Positions 29,283 to 38,679 of a stretch of 64,000 nucleotides of DNA are shown here, piece by piece. The translations under genes were made by a program, and so were the position numbers. The DNA is from Alcanivorax jadensis T9 (GTDB lineage Bacteria; Pseudomonadota; Gammaproteobacteria; Pseudomonadales; Alcanivoracaceae): assembly GCF_000756655.1 (NCBI RefSeq), contig NZ_ARXU01000007.1, positions 62,001-126,000 of the forward strand, written 5' to 3'. Within the stretch, counting starts at the first letter, position 1. Every line of letters begins with the position of its first letter. Under the pieces are notes generated by a model. It was not told the DNA's origin and did no database searches. It saw only the letters and a list, made by a program, of their open reading frames with translations.

Positions 29283-29863
29283 CCCTGAGCCCCATCCGCA
29301 TCATCAGCCTGGTATTTGTCGCCCTGGCCCTGAGCGCCTGTCAGCTGCGCCCCACTACCACCGGCACCTTCGAGCATCCGAACCAGATCGACCGCTGGGC
29401 GATGAGCGGGAAGCTCGGCTACCGCACCGCCAATGACGGCGGCAGCGCCTCCTTCGACTGGACCCAGAAACCCAATCGGGGACAGATCCGCTTTTCCGGC
29501 CCGCTGGGTTTCGGTAGCGCCGACCTGCGCTGGGACAGTGGCCGAGCCGAACTGATTACCGCCAAGGAGCAGTATCAGGCGCGCAGCCCCGGCGAGCTGG
29601 CCTGGCACCTGACCGGCTTCTGGCTGCCGGTCTCCGCCCTGCAATACTGGGCCCGTGGCCTGCCCTGGCCCGGCGCCCACGGCGAGGCAGCCTATGACGA
29701 AGGCGGCCACCTGCAAACCCTGCAGCAACTGGGCTGGAGCCTGGAGTTCGACCGTTACCAGCCGGTCGCCGGCGTCACCCTGCCCTATCGCATCAAGGCA
29801 CGGCAGAACGGTAATCGCTTCACCCTGCTGATCAAGGACTGGCAGCCCGGCGCCGAAAAATGA
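29279..29863 (+). CDS. lolB: Outer-membrane lipoprotein receptor LolB
   Basis: Accepts lipoproteins from LolA and inserts them into the outer membrane; itself a lipoprotein. GTG start overlapping the upstream stop by 4 bp. Lipobox at ALALSAC near residue 21. The 194 residues show the LolB beta-barrel segments, for example WAMSGKLGYRT and GLPWPGAHGEAAYDEGG. The stop overlaps the ispE ATG by 4 bp, so the three genes are translationally coupled. Confidence 0.94.
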   Translation: MTLSPIRIISLVFVALALSACQLRPTTTGTFEHPNQIDRWAMSGKLGYRTANDGGSASFDWTQKPNRGQIRFSGPLGFGSADLRWDSGRAELITAKEQYQARSPGELAWHLTGFWLPVSALQYWARGLPWPGAHGEAAYDEGGHLQTLQQLGWSLEFDRYQPVAGVTLPYRIKARQNGNRFTLLIKDWQPGAEK

Positions 29864-30768
29864 CCATGCTGACCCTTCCCGCCCCCGGCAAGCTGAACCT
29901 GTTCCTGCATATCACCGGCCGTCGACCAGACGGCTACCATGAGCTGCAAACCCTGTTCGCCCTGCTCGATCAAGGCGACACCCTGCACTTTGCTCCGGCG
30001 GACACCCTGACCCTGGAATGCGATCAGGCCGAGGTACCCACCGACCACAGCAATCTGATCCTGCGCGCCGCCCGCCTGCTGCAGACCCATACCGGCTGCC
30101 AGCAAGGTGCCCGCATCGTCCTGGAGAAACACCTGCCCATGGGCGGTGGCGTCGGCGGGGGCTCCTCCGATGCGGCTTCCGCCCTGCTGGGACTCAATGC
30201 GCTATGGGGGCTGAACCTGTCCGAGGACACCCTGGCAGAACTGGGGCTGTCGCTGGGGGCGGACGTGCCGGTCTTTGTGCGCGGCAAAAGTGCCTGGGCG
30301 GAAGGGATCGGCGAGCGAATCACCCCGGTTTCTCTGCCGAACGACGCTTTTTTGGTCATTCATCCCGGAATTCATGTGTCAACTGCTCGAATTTTCGGCG
30401 ACCGGCAATTGACAAGGGATACCCCCGTCAGTAAATTACCGGCCTCGCTTGAGGTGGTGCTGACCCGCGACTTTCGCAATGACTGTGAAGCGGCAGCAAT
30501 ACGGCAATTTCCAGAAATCGGGGAGTTGCTTCACTGGCTCAAGCAACATACGGGAAATGCCCGTATGACCGGCACTGGCGCTTGTTGTTTTGCACGCCTT
30601 GCCGAAGTGCAACAGGGGCAGCATTTGCTGCAACAGTTGCCACAACACTGGACAGGTTTCGTCGCTCGAGGCTGTAATACTTCTCCTCTCCACCAGATAC
30701 TGGGAGAGACACTGGCGAAGTTTCGAGAGACACAGAATTCAGGAAAATCTGCACAAATTGGTAAATAG
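29860..30768 (+). CDS. ispE: 4-diphosphocytidyl-2-C-methyl-D-erythritol kinase
   Basis: GHMP kinase of the MEP isoprenoid pathway, phosphorylating CDP-methylerythritol. 302 residues. The start LPAPGKLNLFLHITGRRPDG is diagnostic, the ATP loop is LPMGGGVGGGSSDAASALL (about 92-110), and the C-terminal motif RMTGTGACCFA corresponds to GHMP motif III. Linked to lolB (4-bp overlap) and followed by tRNA-Gln and prs. Confidence 0.96.
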   Translation: MTMLTLPAPGKLNLFLHITGRRPDGYHELQTLFALLDQGDTLHFAPADTLTLECDQAEVPTDHSNLILRAARLLQTHTGCQQGARIVLEKHLPMGGGVGGGSSDAASALLGLNALWGLNLSEDTLAELGLSLGADVPVFVRGKSAWAEGIGERITPVSLPNDAFLVIHPGIHVSTARIFGDRQLTRDTPVSKLPASLEVVLTRDFRNDCEAAAIRQFPEIGELLHWLKQHTGNARMTGTGACCFARLAEVQQGQHLLQQLPQHWTGFVARGCNTSPLHQILGETLAKFRETQNSGKSAQIGK

Positions 30769-30789
30769 TGCAGACCTGAGACCGAGTGT

Positions 30790-30865
30790 TGGGGTATAGC
30801 CAAGTTGGTAAGGCAACGGGTTTTGATCCCGTGATTCCCAGGTTCGAGTCCTGGTACCCCAGCCA
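30790..30865 (+). tRNA. tRNA-Gln (anticodon TTG)
   Basis: 76-nt cloverleaf including an encoded CCA. Acceptor TGGGGTA pairs with TACCCCA; anticodon stem ACGGG/CCCGT with loop TTTTGAT, so anticodon TTG; T-arm CCAGGTTCGAGTCCTGG. The ispE-tRNA-Gln-prs order matches Pseudomonas. Confidence 0.97.
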
Positions 30866-30934
30866 TTTTCTTGCCCGGAGCCCTCCCCCCTTTCCTCGGA
30901 GGCTCCCGAAATTCACGACTCAAGAGGGACGCCA

Positions 30935-31894
30935 GTGTCCAAACTCGTCGTTTTCACCGGTAACGCTAATCCCGAACTGGCCCAGGCCATGGTCAAACAC
31001 CTGAACCTGCCCATTGGCAACGCCGATGTGGGCACCTTCAGCGATGGTGAAGTGGCCGTGGAAATCCAGGAAAACGTGCGCGGCAAAGACGTCTTTATCG
31101 TGCAATCCACCTGCAACCCCACCAACAACAACATCATGGAGTTGCTGGTGATGGCCGACGCCCTGCGTCGTTCCTCTGCAGGCCGGATCACCGCCGTGAT
31201 GCCCTACTTCGGTTACGCCCGCCAGGATCGCCGGGTGCGTTCCGCACGGGTGCCGATCACCGCCAAGGTGGTCGCCGACATGATCACCGCTGTGGGCATC
31301 GACCGGGTTGTTACCGTCGACCTGCACGCTGACCAGATTCAGGGCTTCTTCGATATTCCGGTGGACAACGTCTACGCCACCCCGCTGATCGTGGCGGATA
31401 TCGAACGCCAGAACCACGATGACCTGATGGTGGTATCCCCAGACGTGGGTGGCGTGGTTCGTGCCCGCGCCCTGGCCAAGCAGCTCAACGATGCCGACCT
31501 GGCCATCATCGACAAGCGCCGCCCCAAGGCCAATATTTCCCAGGTGATGCATATCATCGGTGAAGTAGAAGGTCGCACCTGTATCCTGGTGGACGACATG
31601 GTCGATACCGCCGGCACCCTGTGCAAGGCTGCCCAGGCCTTGAAAGACCACGGCGCCGCCAAGGTCTACGCCTACATTACCCACCCGGTATTGTCTGGCC
31701 CGGCCATCGACAACATTGCCAACAGCGCGCTGGACCAGCTGGTCGTCACCGACACCATCCCGCTGTCCGAAGCCGGCCGCGCCTGCGCCAACATCCGCGT
31801 GCTCAGCCTGGCCCCCATGCTGGCCGAAACGGTACGCCGGGTGAACAACGAAGAATCCCTGAGCGCCATGTTCGACCGCCTGGAGCTGGTATAA
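30935..31894 (+). CDS. prs: Ribose-phosphate pyrophosphokinase
   Basis: Makes PRPP from ribose-5-phosphate and ATP for nucleotide, histidine and tryptophan synthesis. 319 residues from a GTG start with GAGGG upstream. Signatures: [20 protein letters not shown] near residue 40, [17 protein letters not shown] with the catalytic lysine region near 110, and the PRPP loop [14 protein letters not shown] (about 217-230). The gene follows tRNA-Gln; a GC-rich hairpin lies downstream. Confidence 0.97.
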   Translation: MSKLVVFTGNANPELAQAMVKHLNLPIGNADVGTFSDGEVAVEIQENVRGKDVFIVQSTCNPTNNNIMELLVMADALRRSSAGRITAVMPYFGYARQDRRVRSARVPITAKVVADMITAVGIDRVVTVDLHADQIQGFFDIPVDNVYATPLIVADIERQNHDDLMVVSPDVGGVVRARALAKQLNDADLAIIDKRRPKANISQVMHIIGEVEGRTCILVDDMVDTAGTLCKAAQALKDHGAAKVYAYITHPVLSGPAIDNIANSALDQLVVTDTIPLSEAGRACANIRVLSLAPMLAETVRRVNNEESLSAMFDRLELV

Positions 31895-31959
31895 CCCCGG
31901 TTTCCAGCTGAAAGGGAAAAGTTGAAGCGCGGACAGGACCCTCTTGTACCGCCACCGCA

Positions 31960-31990
31960 GAGGCCGCGCACCCATTTGGGGCGCGGCCTC
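31960..31990. terminator. GC-rich hairpin after prs
   Basis: Stem GAGGCCGCGC / GCGCGGCCTC with loop ACCCATTTGGG. No T-run follows, so it may be a rho-independent terminator of reduced strength or only a transcript-stabilising hairpin. Confidence 0.55.
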
Positions 31991-32021
31991 CTGCATTTGC
32001 GCTAGTACCAGCCTATCCCGC

Positions 32022-32077
32022 GTTGCAACCTGGAACTTTCAACTCGCAACCCGCCTCTCCGTCTGGCGTCTGGCGTC
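32022..32077. repeat. Heptad-phased sequence before rplY
   Basis: 7-mers TGCAACC, TGGAACT, TTCAACT, CGCAACC in register, followed by an exact tandem GTCTGGC GTCTGGC GTC (32061-32077). It sits upstream of rplY in the 284-bp spacer after prs. Confidence 0.65.
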
Positions 32078-32178
32078 CTTTTCGTTCATAATCGCGCCCC
32101 CGCGGAATCCTCCGTGGTTTATCAACCTCTCTGGCCGACCTGGTCGCGGGACGCCCGAGAGCTTAATGGAGACATATC

Positions 32179-32823
32179 ATGTCCAATGAATTCCAGCTAT
32201 TCGCTGAAAGCCGCAGCGACATGGGGAAAGGTGCGAGCCGCCGCCTGCGTCGTCTGCAAGAACGTGTTCCCGGCATCATTTACGGTGGCAAAGACGAGCC
32301 GCAGATGATCAGTGTGGAACTGCGCGAACTGAAAAAGGCTCTGGAAACCGAAGCTTTCTACAGCCACGTACTGACCCTGAAACTGGATGGCACCGAGGTG
32401 CAGGCAGTCCTGCGCGATATGCAGCGTCATCCGGCCAAAGGTCACCCGATGCACGTGGATTTCCTGCGCGTCGACAAGACCCACAAGATCACCATGAACG
32501 TGCCCCTGCACTTCACCAATGAAGAAAGCTCCATTGGCGTTAAGAAACAGGGCGGCGAGATCCAGCACAACATCGCCGAGGTGGAGATCAGCTGTCTGCC
32601 CCAGAACCTGCCAGAGTTCATCGAAGTGGACATGGCAGCGGCCGAGCTGGACACCATTATCCACCTGTCCGATCTGAAACTGCCGAAAGGCGTGGAACTG
32701 ACTCAGCTCGCGCTGGGCGACGACCACGACCAGCCGGTAGCCGCGGTTCACGCGCCGAAAGTTCGTGCTTCTGCTGACGACGAAGACGGCGAAGGCGAAG
32801 CTGAAGCCGCTGGCGAGGAATAA
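32179..32823 (+). CDS. rplY: 50S ribosomal protein L25/general stress protein Ctc
   Basis: Binds 5S rRNA. The 214 residues place it in the long Ctc-type L25 class: an N-terminal L25 domain (about 1-95) with [19 protein letters not shown] and [10 protein letters not shown], a C-terminal TL5-like domain, and an acidic tail ([16 protein letters not shown]). ATG preceded by GGAGAC. Followed after 8 bp by pth. Confidence 0.96.
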   Translation: MSNEFQLFAESRSDMGKGASRRLRRLQERVPGIIYGGKDEPQMISVELRELKKALETEAFYSHVLTLKLDGTEVQAVLRDMQRHPAKGHPMHVDFLRVDKTHKITMNVPLHFTNEESSIGVKKQGGEIQHNIAEVEISCLPQNLPEFIEVDMAAAELDTIIHLSDLKLPKGVELTQLALGDDHDQPVAAVHAPKVRASADDEDGEGEAEAAGEE

Positions 32824-32831
32824 GACGCACT

Positions 32832-33425
32832 GTGGCTGTGGCGGAACCGGTTCGACTGATCGTAGGCCTGGGTAACCCGGGTCGCGAATACGAGGACACC
32901 CGCCACAATGCCGGCGTCTGGTATGTGGACGCCCTGGCTCGTCGCCAGGGCGTTTTCCTTTCTGAAGACAAGAAATACTTCGGCCTTACCGGCACCTTTA
33001 CCTTCGAAGGCGAAACCGTTCGTCTACTGGTCCCCACTACCTTCATGAACCGCAGTGGTCAGGCCACCGCCGCTCTGGCGAATTTCTTCAAGATTCCTGT
33101 CACGCAGATGCTCGTCGCCCATGACGAACTCGACCTGCCCCCCGGTTGTGCCCGCTTCAAACAAGGCGGCGGCCATGGCGGCCATAACGGTCTGCGCGAC
33201 ATCATCAGCAGGCATGGCAACAGCCGCGACTTCTACCGGCTACGCATCGGCATCGGCCACCCCGGCTCCGCCGACCGCGTCACTCCCCATGTACTCAACA
33301 AGCCCTCCCAGGCCGACCGCGACCTGATCGACCGCGCCATTGACGAAGCGGCCTATCACACCGCCGATATGCTGCGCGGGGATTTGAACGGGGCGATGAA
33401 TCGACTGAACGGGTTTAAAGCCTGA
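32832..33425 (+). CDS. pth: Peptidyl-tRNA hydrolase
   Basis: Recycles peptidyl-tRNA released from ribosomes. 197 residues with all family motifs: [20 protein letters not shown] with the catalytic His25, [10 protein letters not shown], and [10 protein letters not shown] followed by the [15 protein letters not shown] loop. GTG start; a second GTG two codons later is an alternative. Its partner rplY is upstream; usually ychF follows directly, but here a REP-rich spacer and an opposed GST gene intervene. Confidence 0.97.
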   Translation: MAVAEPVRLIVGLGNPGREYEDTRHNAGVWYVDALARRQGVFLSEDKKYFGLTGTFTFEGETVRLLVPTTFMNRSGQATAALANFFKIPVTQMLVAHDELDLPPGCARFKQGGGHGGHNGLRDIISRHGNSRDFYRLRIGIGHPGSADRVTPHVLNKPSQADRDLIDRAIDEAAYHTADMLRGDLNGAMNRLNGFKA

Positions 33426-33459
33426 CGGTAGCTTCTAGCTTTGATCGCCCTACGGACGA

Positions 33460-33512
33460 TTCCGTGCTTCGCACGGTTCGCCATGCAAGCATGGGCTCCT
33501 ACTGCGGCCTCG
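33460..33512. repeat. Paired small hairpins, REP-like
   Basis: CCGTGC TTC GCACGG (33462-33476) followed by CCATGC AAG CATGGG and CTCCTAC. The GTAGGAG word in inverted form is shared with the REP pairs at 35651 and 38385. It lies between convergent pth and the GST gene. Confidence 0.6.
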
Positions 33513-33559
33513 TAGAAATGCCCCTTCCCTATCCAATGAGCTTAGCTCGTAGCTGATTA

Positions 33560-34300
33560 TTATCTATCCTGCGCGTACATCGCCAACAGCCACTTACCCG
33601 CCGGCCGGGCTCGCCAATTTTCCATCTGCTTGCGCAATGTCGGCGACAGCGTTGTTTCATCGAACAGATCCCAGGGTGAGCCTTGCGGGCTAATTAACGG
33701 CGCCAGCATGCTGGCAGCGGTGATATCTGCCAGGCTGAAGCGGTCGCCCACCAGATACTGGCCTTGGCCTTTCTTCAACTCGCTTTCCAGCAACACCAAA
33801 GCCTCTTCCACCCGCTGCTCGGACCGCATCACCCGTTGCGGGTTGATGGCATAACCTCGACGTATTGCTTCACGAACCAGCGGCTTGGCCAACCGCTCCA
33901 AGGGGCCGGGCAGGCCGCAGTCGCCCACCAGGGCCGTCATTACTTCCGATCGATCCAGAATCTGACCGTACACCCAGCGCCGGACATGCACACCGTAACG
34001 GTCAAACTGCTGCTCCAGCTCAATCACCCGGGCACGCGCATCACCGGCCTTGGGCAACAGCGGCTGGTCGGGGTAATACTTTTCCAGGTAATAGGCAATT
34101 TTGGTGGAATCGCTCACCCGACGCTTGCCATCGCGCAGCAACGGCACCGTATTGGTACGGGCCAGCCAATGGGTACGCACCCGATGCGTCACCGGCAGCA
34201 GATTAACGGTACGGTACGCCAGACCCTTGTGGTCCAGCTGCCAGCGGGATTTCTCGCAATAATGGGAGATCGGGAACTGGTAAAGAATACGCTCGGCCAT
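33560..34300 (-). CDS. Glutathione S-transferase family protein
   Basis: 246 residues. An N-terminal thioredoxin-fold GST domain (MAERILYQFPISHYCEKSRW, with a Cys in the place often holding the catalytic Ser/Cys, then NTVPLLRDGKRRVSDSTKIAYYLE) is followed by an all-helical C-terminal domain (LVGDRFSLADITAASML). Substrate unknown. It is a local insertion between pth and ychF on the opposite strand, divergent from ychF. Confidence 0.88.
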   Translation of the reverse strand: MAERILYQFPISHYCEKSRWQLDHKGLAYRTVNLLPVTHRVRTHWLARTNTVPLLRDGKRRVSDSTKIAYYLEKYYPDQPLLPKAGDARARVIELEQQFDRYGVHVRRWVYGQILDRSEVMTALVGDCGLPGPLERLAKPLVREAIRRGYAINPQRVMRSEQRVEEALVLLESELKKGQGQYLVGDRFSLADITAASMLAPLISPQGSPWDLFDETTLSPTLRKQMENWRARPAGKWLLAMYAQDR

Positions 34301-34484
34301 GGTGACTCTTGTTCAGTTTTGCGGACTGGCAGTCTAGCCGCACCCCGCCCCATCGTTAGCGGCAACAGCGCCTGACACGTCCGTCCCGCCAGCAACCCGG
34401 TTTCACCCTGATCCCACACCTGCCACGGTCGCTTTTTTGCCCCGGCTTGCGTAGCATTGCGGCCTCGAAAAACGGAGGTCTGTC

Positions 34485-35576
34485 ATGGGTTTCAAATGCG
34501 GTATCGTCGGTCTGCCCAACGTGGGGAAATCCACCCTGTTCAACGCGCTGACCAAAGCGGGGATTGATGCCGAGAACTTCCCGTTCTGCACCATTGAGCC
34601 CAACACCGGGGTAGTACCGATTCCTGACCCGCGGATGGACAAGCTGTCCGCCATTGTCAGCCCGGAGCGGATAATGCCTGCCACCATGGAATTCGTGGAT
34701 ATCGCCGGCCTGGTGGCCGGGGCCTCCAAGGGCGAAGGCCTGGGTAACAAGTTTCTCGCCAACATCCGCGAGACAGATGCCATCGCCCACGTAGTGCGCT
34801 GTTTCGATGACGAAAATGTGATCCACGTGTCCGGCAAGGTCTCGCCACTGGATGATATCGACATCATCAACACCGAGCTGGCGCTGGCCGATCTGGACAC
34901 CGTGGAGAAGGCCCACCTGCGTGCCACCAAAGCCGCCAAGGGGCAGGACAAGGACGCCAAGGGCCTGCTGCCCGTGCTGGACAAGGTACTGCCCGCCCTC
35001 AACGAAGGGGAACCGGCACGTTCCGTGGATCTGACCGATGATGAGCGCAAGGCCATCAAGAGTCTGAACCTGCTGACTCTGAAGCCGACCATGTACATCG
35101 CCAACGTGGACGAAGGCGGTTTTGAGGACAACGCCCTGCTGGACGCCGTGCGCGAACTGGCCGAGAAGGAAAATTCCTCCGTGGTGCCCATCTGCGCCAA
35201 GATCGAATCGGAAATTGCCGAGCTGGACGACGAAGAGAAAGCCGACTTCCTGGCCGACCTGGGCATGGAAGAGCCGGGCCTCAACCGGGTCATCCGCGCC
35301 GGCTTCAACCTGCTGGGTCTACAGACCTACTTCACGGCGGGCAAGAAGGAGGTCCGCGCCTGGACCATTCGCGTTGGCGCCACCGCCCCCCAGGCTGCCG
35401 GCGTGATCCACACCGACTTCGAGAAGGGCTTCATCCGCGCCGAAGTCACCGCCTACGATGACTATGTCGAGAATAACGGCGAGGCCGGCGCCAAGGATGC
35501 CGGCAAATGGCGCCTGGAAGGCAAGGAATATATCGTCAAGGACGGCGACGTAGTGCACTTCCGGTTTAACGTCTGA
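34485..35576 (+). CDS. ychF: Redox-regulated ATPase/GTPase YchF (Obg family)
   Basis: 363 residues, universally conserved translation-associated NTPase; the family prefers ATP because the NKxD motif is altered. P-loop GLPNVGKST at 8-16, switch region [10 protein letters not shown], DxxG equivalent [18 protein letters not shown], and YIANVDE in place of NKxD. A C-terminal TGS domain (about 280-363) includes [21 protein letters not shown]. Followed by a strong terminator. Confidence 0.97.
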   Translation: MGFKCGIVGLPNVGKSTLFNALTKAGIDAENFPFCTIEPNTGVVPIPDPRMDKLSAIVSPERIMPATMEFVDIAGLVAGASKGEGLGNKFLANIRETDAIAHVVRCFDDENVIHVSGKVSPLDDIDIINTELALADLDTVEKAHLRATKAAKGQDKDAKGLLPVLDKVLPALNEGEPARSVDLTDDERKAIKSLNLLTLKPTMYIANVDEGGFEDNALLDAVRELAEKENSSVVPICAKIESEIAELDDEEKADFLADLGMEEPGLNRVIRAGFNLLGLQTYFTAGKKEVRAWTIRVGATAPQAAGVIHTDFEKGFIRAEVTAYDDYVENNGEAGAKDAGKWRLEGKEYIVKDGDVVHFRFNV

Positions 35577-35610
35577 AGCATAGCGACTAGCCGCGAGCTT
35601 CTAGCTCAAC

Positions 35611-35646
35611 AAAAAAGGCCGCACCCTTCCGGGGCGGCCTTTTCTT
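35611..35646. terminator. Rho-independent terminator after ychF
   Basis: Stem AAAAGGCCGC / GGCGGCCTTTT with an ACCCTTCCG-type loop, preceded by an A-run and followed by TTCTTTG. Confidence 0.9.
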
Positions 35647-35650
35647 TGTT

Positions 35651-35758
35651 CGTAGGAGCGGCGCTCGAGCCGCGAACGTACTTGCGAATGCTTTCCCGGA
35701 CGTCCCCTTTGGGCTTCGCGACTCATCCTTGCAGAGCACAGAGAGCGTCGCTCCTACG
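35651..35758. repeat. REP-type inverted pair between ychF and cysE
   Basis: CGTAGGAGCGGCGCTC (35651-35666) and its near-perfect inverse (35743-35758, one mismatch). Same GTAGGAGCG core as the outer arms at 38385-38536. Confidence 0.8.
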
Positions 35759-35769
35759 GTGCCAATAGC

Positions 35770-36537
35770 TTAGTCTGTTCCGCCGGCGTTGACCGGCTCG
35801 AAGTCTTCATCCTTCAACTCCGGTAACTTCTCGTCACACCCCTGAATCCCCTGCTTCTTGAGATTATTGCAGACCCGGTCCAGCTTGTTGTCGACCGCGT
35901 GCATGTGATCCAGAAGAAGATGAATGGCTTCGGCCACCGGGTCGGGCATGTCGTTGCTGACACCATAGGCCTGAAAGCCGATCTTCTCTGCCATTTCCTG
36001 ACGGTTCTTTTCCGTCTCGGTAATCGGCTTACTGACCACCCGGCCGGGAATGCCTATCACCGTCGCCCCTTCCGGCACCTCCTTGGTGACCACGGAGTTG
36101 GAGCCGATCTTGGCGTTCTTGTGTACGGTGAACGGACCCAGCACCTTGGCACCGGCACCGACCACCACGCCATCCTCGAGGGTCGGGTGGCGCTTGCCTT
36201 TGCTCCAGCTGGTGCCACCCAGAGTGACGCCATGATAGAGCGTCACGTCATCGCCAATTTCTGCGGTTTCACCAATCACCACCCCCATGCCGTGGTCGAT
36301 AAAGAAACGTCGACCGATTTTGGCGCCGGGATGAATTTCGATGCCGGTCATCCAGCGGGCGAAGGTGGAAACGAAGCGCGCCAGTTGCTTGAAATTACGC
36401 CTCCACAAGCCATGGGCAAGACGATGAAACAGCACCGCATGCAGGCCAGGGTAATTGAGCAACACTTCCAGCGTGTTGCGCGCCGCGGGGTCCCGGTGGA
36501 ATACCGACGCGATGTCCTCGCGTACTCGATCAAACAT
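35770..36537 (-). CDS. cysE: Serine O-acetyltransferase
   Basis: Commits serine to cysteine synthesis by making O-acetylserine. 255 residues: an N-terminal helical region, then left-handed beta-helix hexapeptide repeats. Motif residues [20 protein letters not shown] and [20 protein letters not shown] hold the active site; GIPGRVV ends the repeats. The C-terminal tail is longer and more acidic than in E. coli. In Pseudomonas trmJ-cysE leads into iscR; here ychF lies on the other side and no isc genes are present. Confidence 0.95.
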   Translation of the reverse strand: MFDRVREDIASVFHRDPAARNTLEVLLNYPGLHAVLFHRLAHGLWRRNFKQLARFVSTFARWMTGIEIHPGAKIGRRFFIDHGMGVVIGETAEIGDDVTLYHGVTLGGTSWSKGKRHPTLEDGVVVGAGAKVLGPFTVHKNAKIGSNSVVTKEVPEGATVIGIPGRVVSKPITETEKNRQEMAEKIGFQAYGVSNDMPDPVAEAIHLLLDHMHAVDNKLDRVCNNLKKQGIQGCDEKLPELKDEDFEPVNAGGTD

Positions 36538-36587
36538 AGATACCTCGTCTTGGGCATAGCCGGTTGGATAACACGGGGGAGCGCGTG

Positions 36588-37361
36588 CTACTTCCCGTCA
36601 TTGCTCGGCATTTTTCTTTCCAGCGCCACCAGCACACCACGCAGAATACTCATTTCCATTTTGTCCGGTCGCGCGCGCATAAACAAACGGCGCATGCGCG
36701 TCATGACCTGGCCAGGCTGCTGCGGATTGAGGAAACCGCTCTGCGCCATGACCTTCTCAAGATGATCCAGGAAACCGGCCACCGCTTCATTACTGGCCAG
36801 CGGCTCATCCCAGAACATCTCCGGCAGCGGCATGGCCTCGCGACGGGAACGGGATTCCTTGAGATCGAAATCATCGCCCAGCAGAGCCATGCGCAGCTCA
36901 TAACTGATTAATTGGACCGCCGACGCCACATTCAAGACCCCGTACTCGGGATTGGTGGGCACGCTCACATGCAGATTACAGCGGCGCAGCTCGTCATTGG
37001 TGAGCCCCCGGTCCTCACGACCGAACAGCACCGCAATACGGGTGTCATCCGGCTCGTGGGACAATTGCGCCGCCAGTTGTCGGGGCGTCAGACAGGGCCA
37101 GGGAATACGCCGCTGGCGGGCGCTGGTACCGATCACCAGGGTGGCGCCTTCCAGAGCCTCATCCAGGGTCTCGCAGACCTGGGCGGCTTCCAGCACGTCT
37201 CCTGCCCCGGAAGCCCGGGCAGTGGCTTCCACGGACGGGTAATCACGGGGCTGGATGAGTCTCAGGTCCGACATGCCCATGGTTTTCATGGCCCGGGCTG
37301 CGGCACCAATATTGCCGGGATGGGTGGTTTCCACCATCACAATACGCACATTTTCTAGCAT
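36588..37361 (-). CDS. trmJ: tRNA (cytidine/uridine-2'-O-)-methyltransferase TrmJ
   Basis: SPOUT methyltransferase that 2'-O-methylates tRNA position 32. 257 residues: N-terminal SPOUT domain with [33 protein letters not shown] and the knot segment [20 protein letters not shown]; the C-terminal helical extension is typical of TrmJ. Divergent from suhB and upstream of cysE. Confidence 0.95.
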   Translation of the reverse strand: MLENVRIVMVETTHPGNIGAAARAMKTMGMSDLRLIQPRDYPSVEATARASGAGDVLEAAQVCETLDEALEGATLVIGTSARQRRIPWPCLTPRQLAAQLSHEPDDTRIAVLFGREDRGLTNDELRRCNLHVSVPTNPEYGVLNVASAVQLISYELRMALLGDDFDLKESRSRREAMPLPEMFWDEPLASNEAVAGFLDHLEKVMAQSGFLNPQQPGQVMTRMRRLFMRARPDKMEMSILRGVLVALERKMPSNDGK

Positions 37362-37545
37362 GGAAGAGGTACCTGTACTCGGGTCTGGCCGGAAAAGGCG
37401 GCAATGTTATCATGGGAATCACTGAATAATCCCTTAAGTGGCGCCTAACGCTGCCCTGATCGCGCAGGCTCTGCTACAATCCGCGCCCCGGTTTATTTGG
37501 CCGGGCGCTCTTTGACAGCCCTAATACTTTTTTGAGGACAGATGC

Positions 37546-38364
37546 ATGCATGCGCCGCAAGTGAATATTGCCCTGCGAGCCGCCCGTCAGGCGGGTAACC
37601 TGATTCGTCGTGCCGCCGAAAGCAATGACCCGTTATCTGTCAGCAAGAAAGGGATGAACGACTTCGTCACCGAAGTGGATCGTGCCGCCGAGCAGCGCAT
37701 CATCGAGGTCATCCTCAAGGCCTACCCGGATCACAGCATCCTGGCCGAGGAATCCGGCGAAACCCGCGGCAAGGGTGACGGAGCTGACTATCAGTGGGTG
37801 ATCGACCCGCTGGATGGCACCACCAACTTCATTCATGGCTTTCCCCAGTACTGCGTCTCCATTGCCCTGAAATACCGCGGCAAGCTGGAACACGCGGTCA
37901 TTTACGATCCCAACCGGGATGAAGAATTTACCGCCAGCCGTGGTCGCGGCGCTGCCCTTAACGGCCGCCGTATCCGCTGCACCAACCGCCCCGGTCTGGA
38001 AGGCTGCCTGATCGGCACCGGTTTCCCGTTCCGCAAGGACCAGGCGCCACACATGGACGCCTACCTGGGCATGTTTGCCGACATCGCTGCTGCCACCGCC
38101 GGCCTGCGCCGCCCGGGCTCTGCGGCCCTGGACCTGGCCTGGCTGGCCGCTGGCCGCCTGGACGGCTTCTTCGAATTCGGCCTGTCCGAGTGGGATCTGG
38201 CCGCCGGCGCCCTGCTGATCACCGAAGCCGGTGGCCTGGTGGGCGACCTGAGCGGTGGCCACAAATTCCTGGAAAGCGGCGGCATCGTTGCCGGCAGCCC
38301 GAAAGTCTTCAAGGGGCTGCTGCAGAAGATCAAGCCGCACCTGAACGACGGTTTGCGTCGATAG
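37546..38364 (+). CDS. suhB: Inositol-1-monophosphatase SuhB
   Basis: Mg2+-dependent phosphatase; in E. coli SuhB also joins the rRNA antitermination complex. 272 residues. Metal-binding motifs are DFVTEVDRAAE, the EESGE segment at about 67-71, the signature WVIDPLDGTTNFIHGFP (about 85-101), and the C-terminal WDLAAGALLITEAGG. In Pseudomonas secDF-yajC-tgt-queA lies close to suhB; here an 8-kb catabolic cluster separates them. A short CGATAGA/TCTATCG hairpin spans the stop codon. Confidence 0.96.
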   Translation: MHAPQVNIALRAARQAGNLIRRAAESNDPLSVSKKGMNDFVTEVDRAAEQRIIEVILKAYPDHSILAEESGETRGKGDGADYQWVIDPLDGTTNFIHGFPQYCVSIALKYRGKLEHAVIYDPNRDEEFTASRGRGAALNGRRIRCTNRPGLEGCLIGTGFPFRKDQAPHMDAYLGMFADIAAATAGLRRPGSAALDLAWLAAGRLDGFFEFGLSEWDLAAGALLITEAGGLVGDLSGGHKFLESGGIVAGSPKVFKGLLQKIKPHLNDGLRR

Positions 38365-38384
38365 ATTTTCTATCGGACGTCGTT

Positions 38385-38536
38385 GTAGGCGCGCCGCTTG
38401 AGGCGCGAATCGGCAAAATTCGAGGCGAGTACCGAGAAGCGAGTCGCGAAAGGCGATACGAACTTCGGTTTTGATTTTCGTTACTCGCTTCTCGGTACTC
38501 GCTCCGTATCATTCGCGCCTCAAGCGGCGCTCCTAC
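38385..38536. repeat. Nested inverted element: REP arms outside, heptad arms inside
   Basis: Outer arms 38385-38410 and 38511-38536 are 26 bp with one mismatch (GTAGGCGCGCCGCTTGAGGC, then GCGAAT). Inner perfect 20-bp arms are GCGAGTACCGAGAAGCGAGT at 38425-38444 and its inverse at 38482-38501, built of 7-mers (GCGAGTA, CCGAGAA, GCGAGTC). It fills most of the 315-bp suhB to aldehyde-dehydrogenase spacer; 38540-38679 shows only a short heptad-like run (TACGCAACACGCTGC at 38644). Confidence 0.9.
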
Positions 38537-38679
38537 GGCCGCGTTATTGCAACGCCCTCCCTGCGCCTTCCTGTCTTTTCCTTAGACCCCGAACCGATTT
38601 TTCTCTTCCGGCATGGACATCTGCCCTTGCTTTGCTAGCGTAATACGCAACACGCTGCAAAAAGCTCGGGAGATGTACG

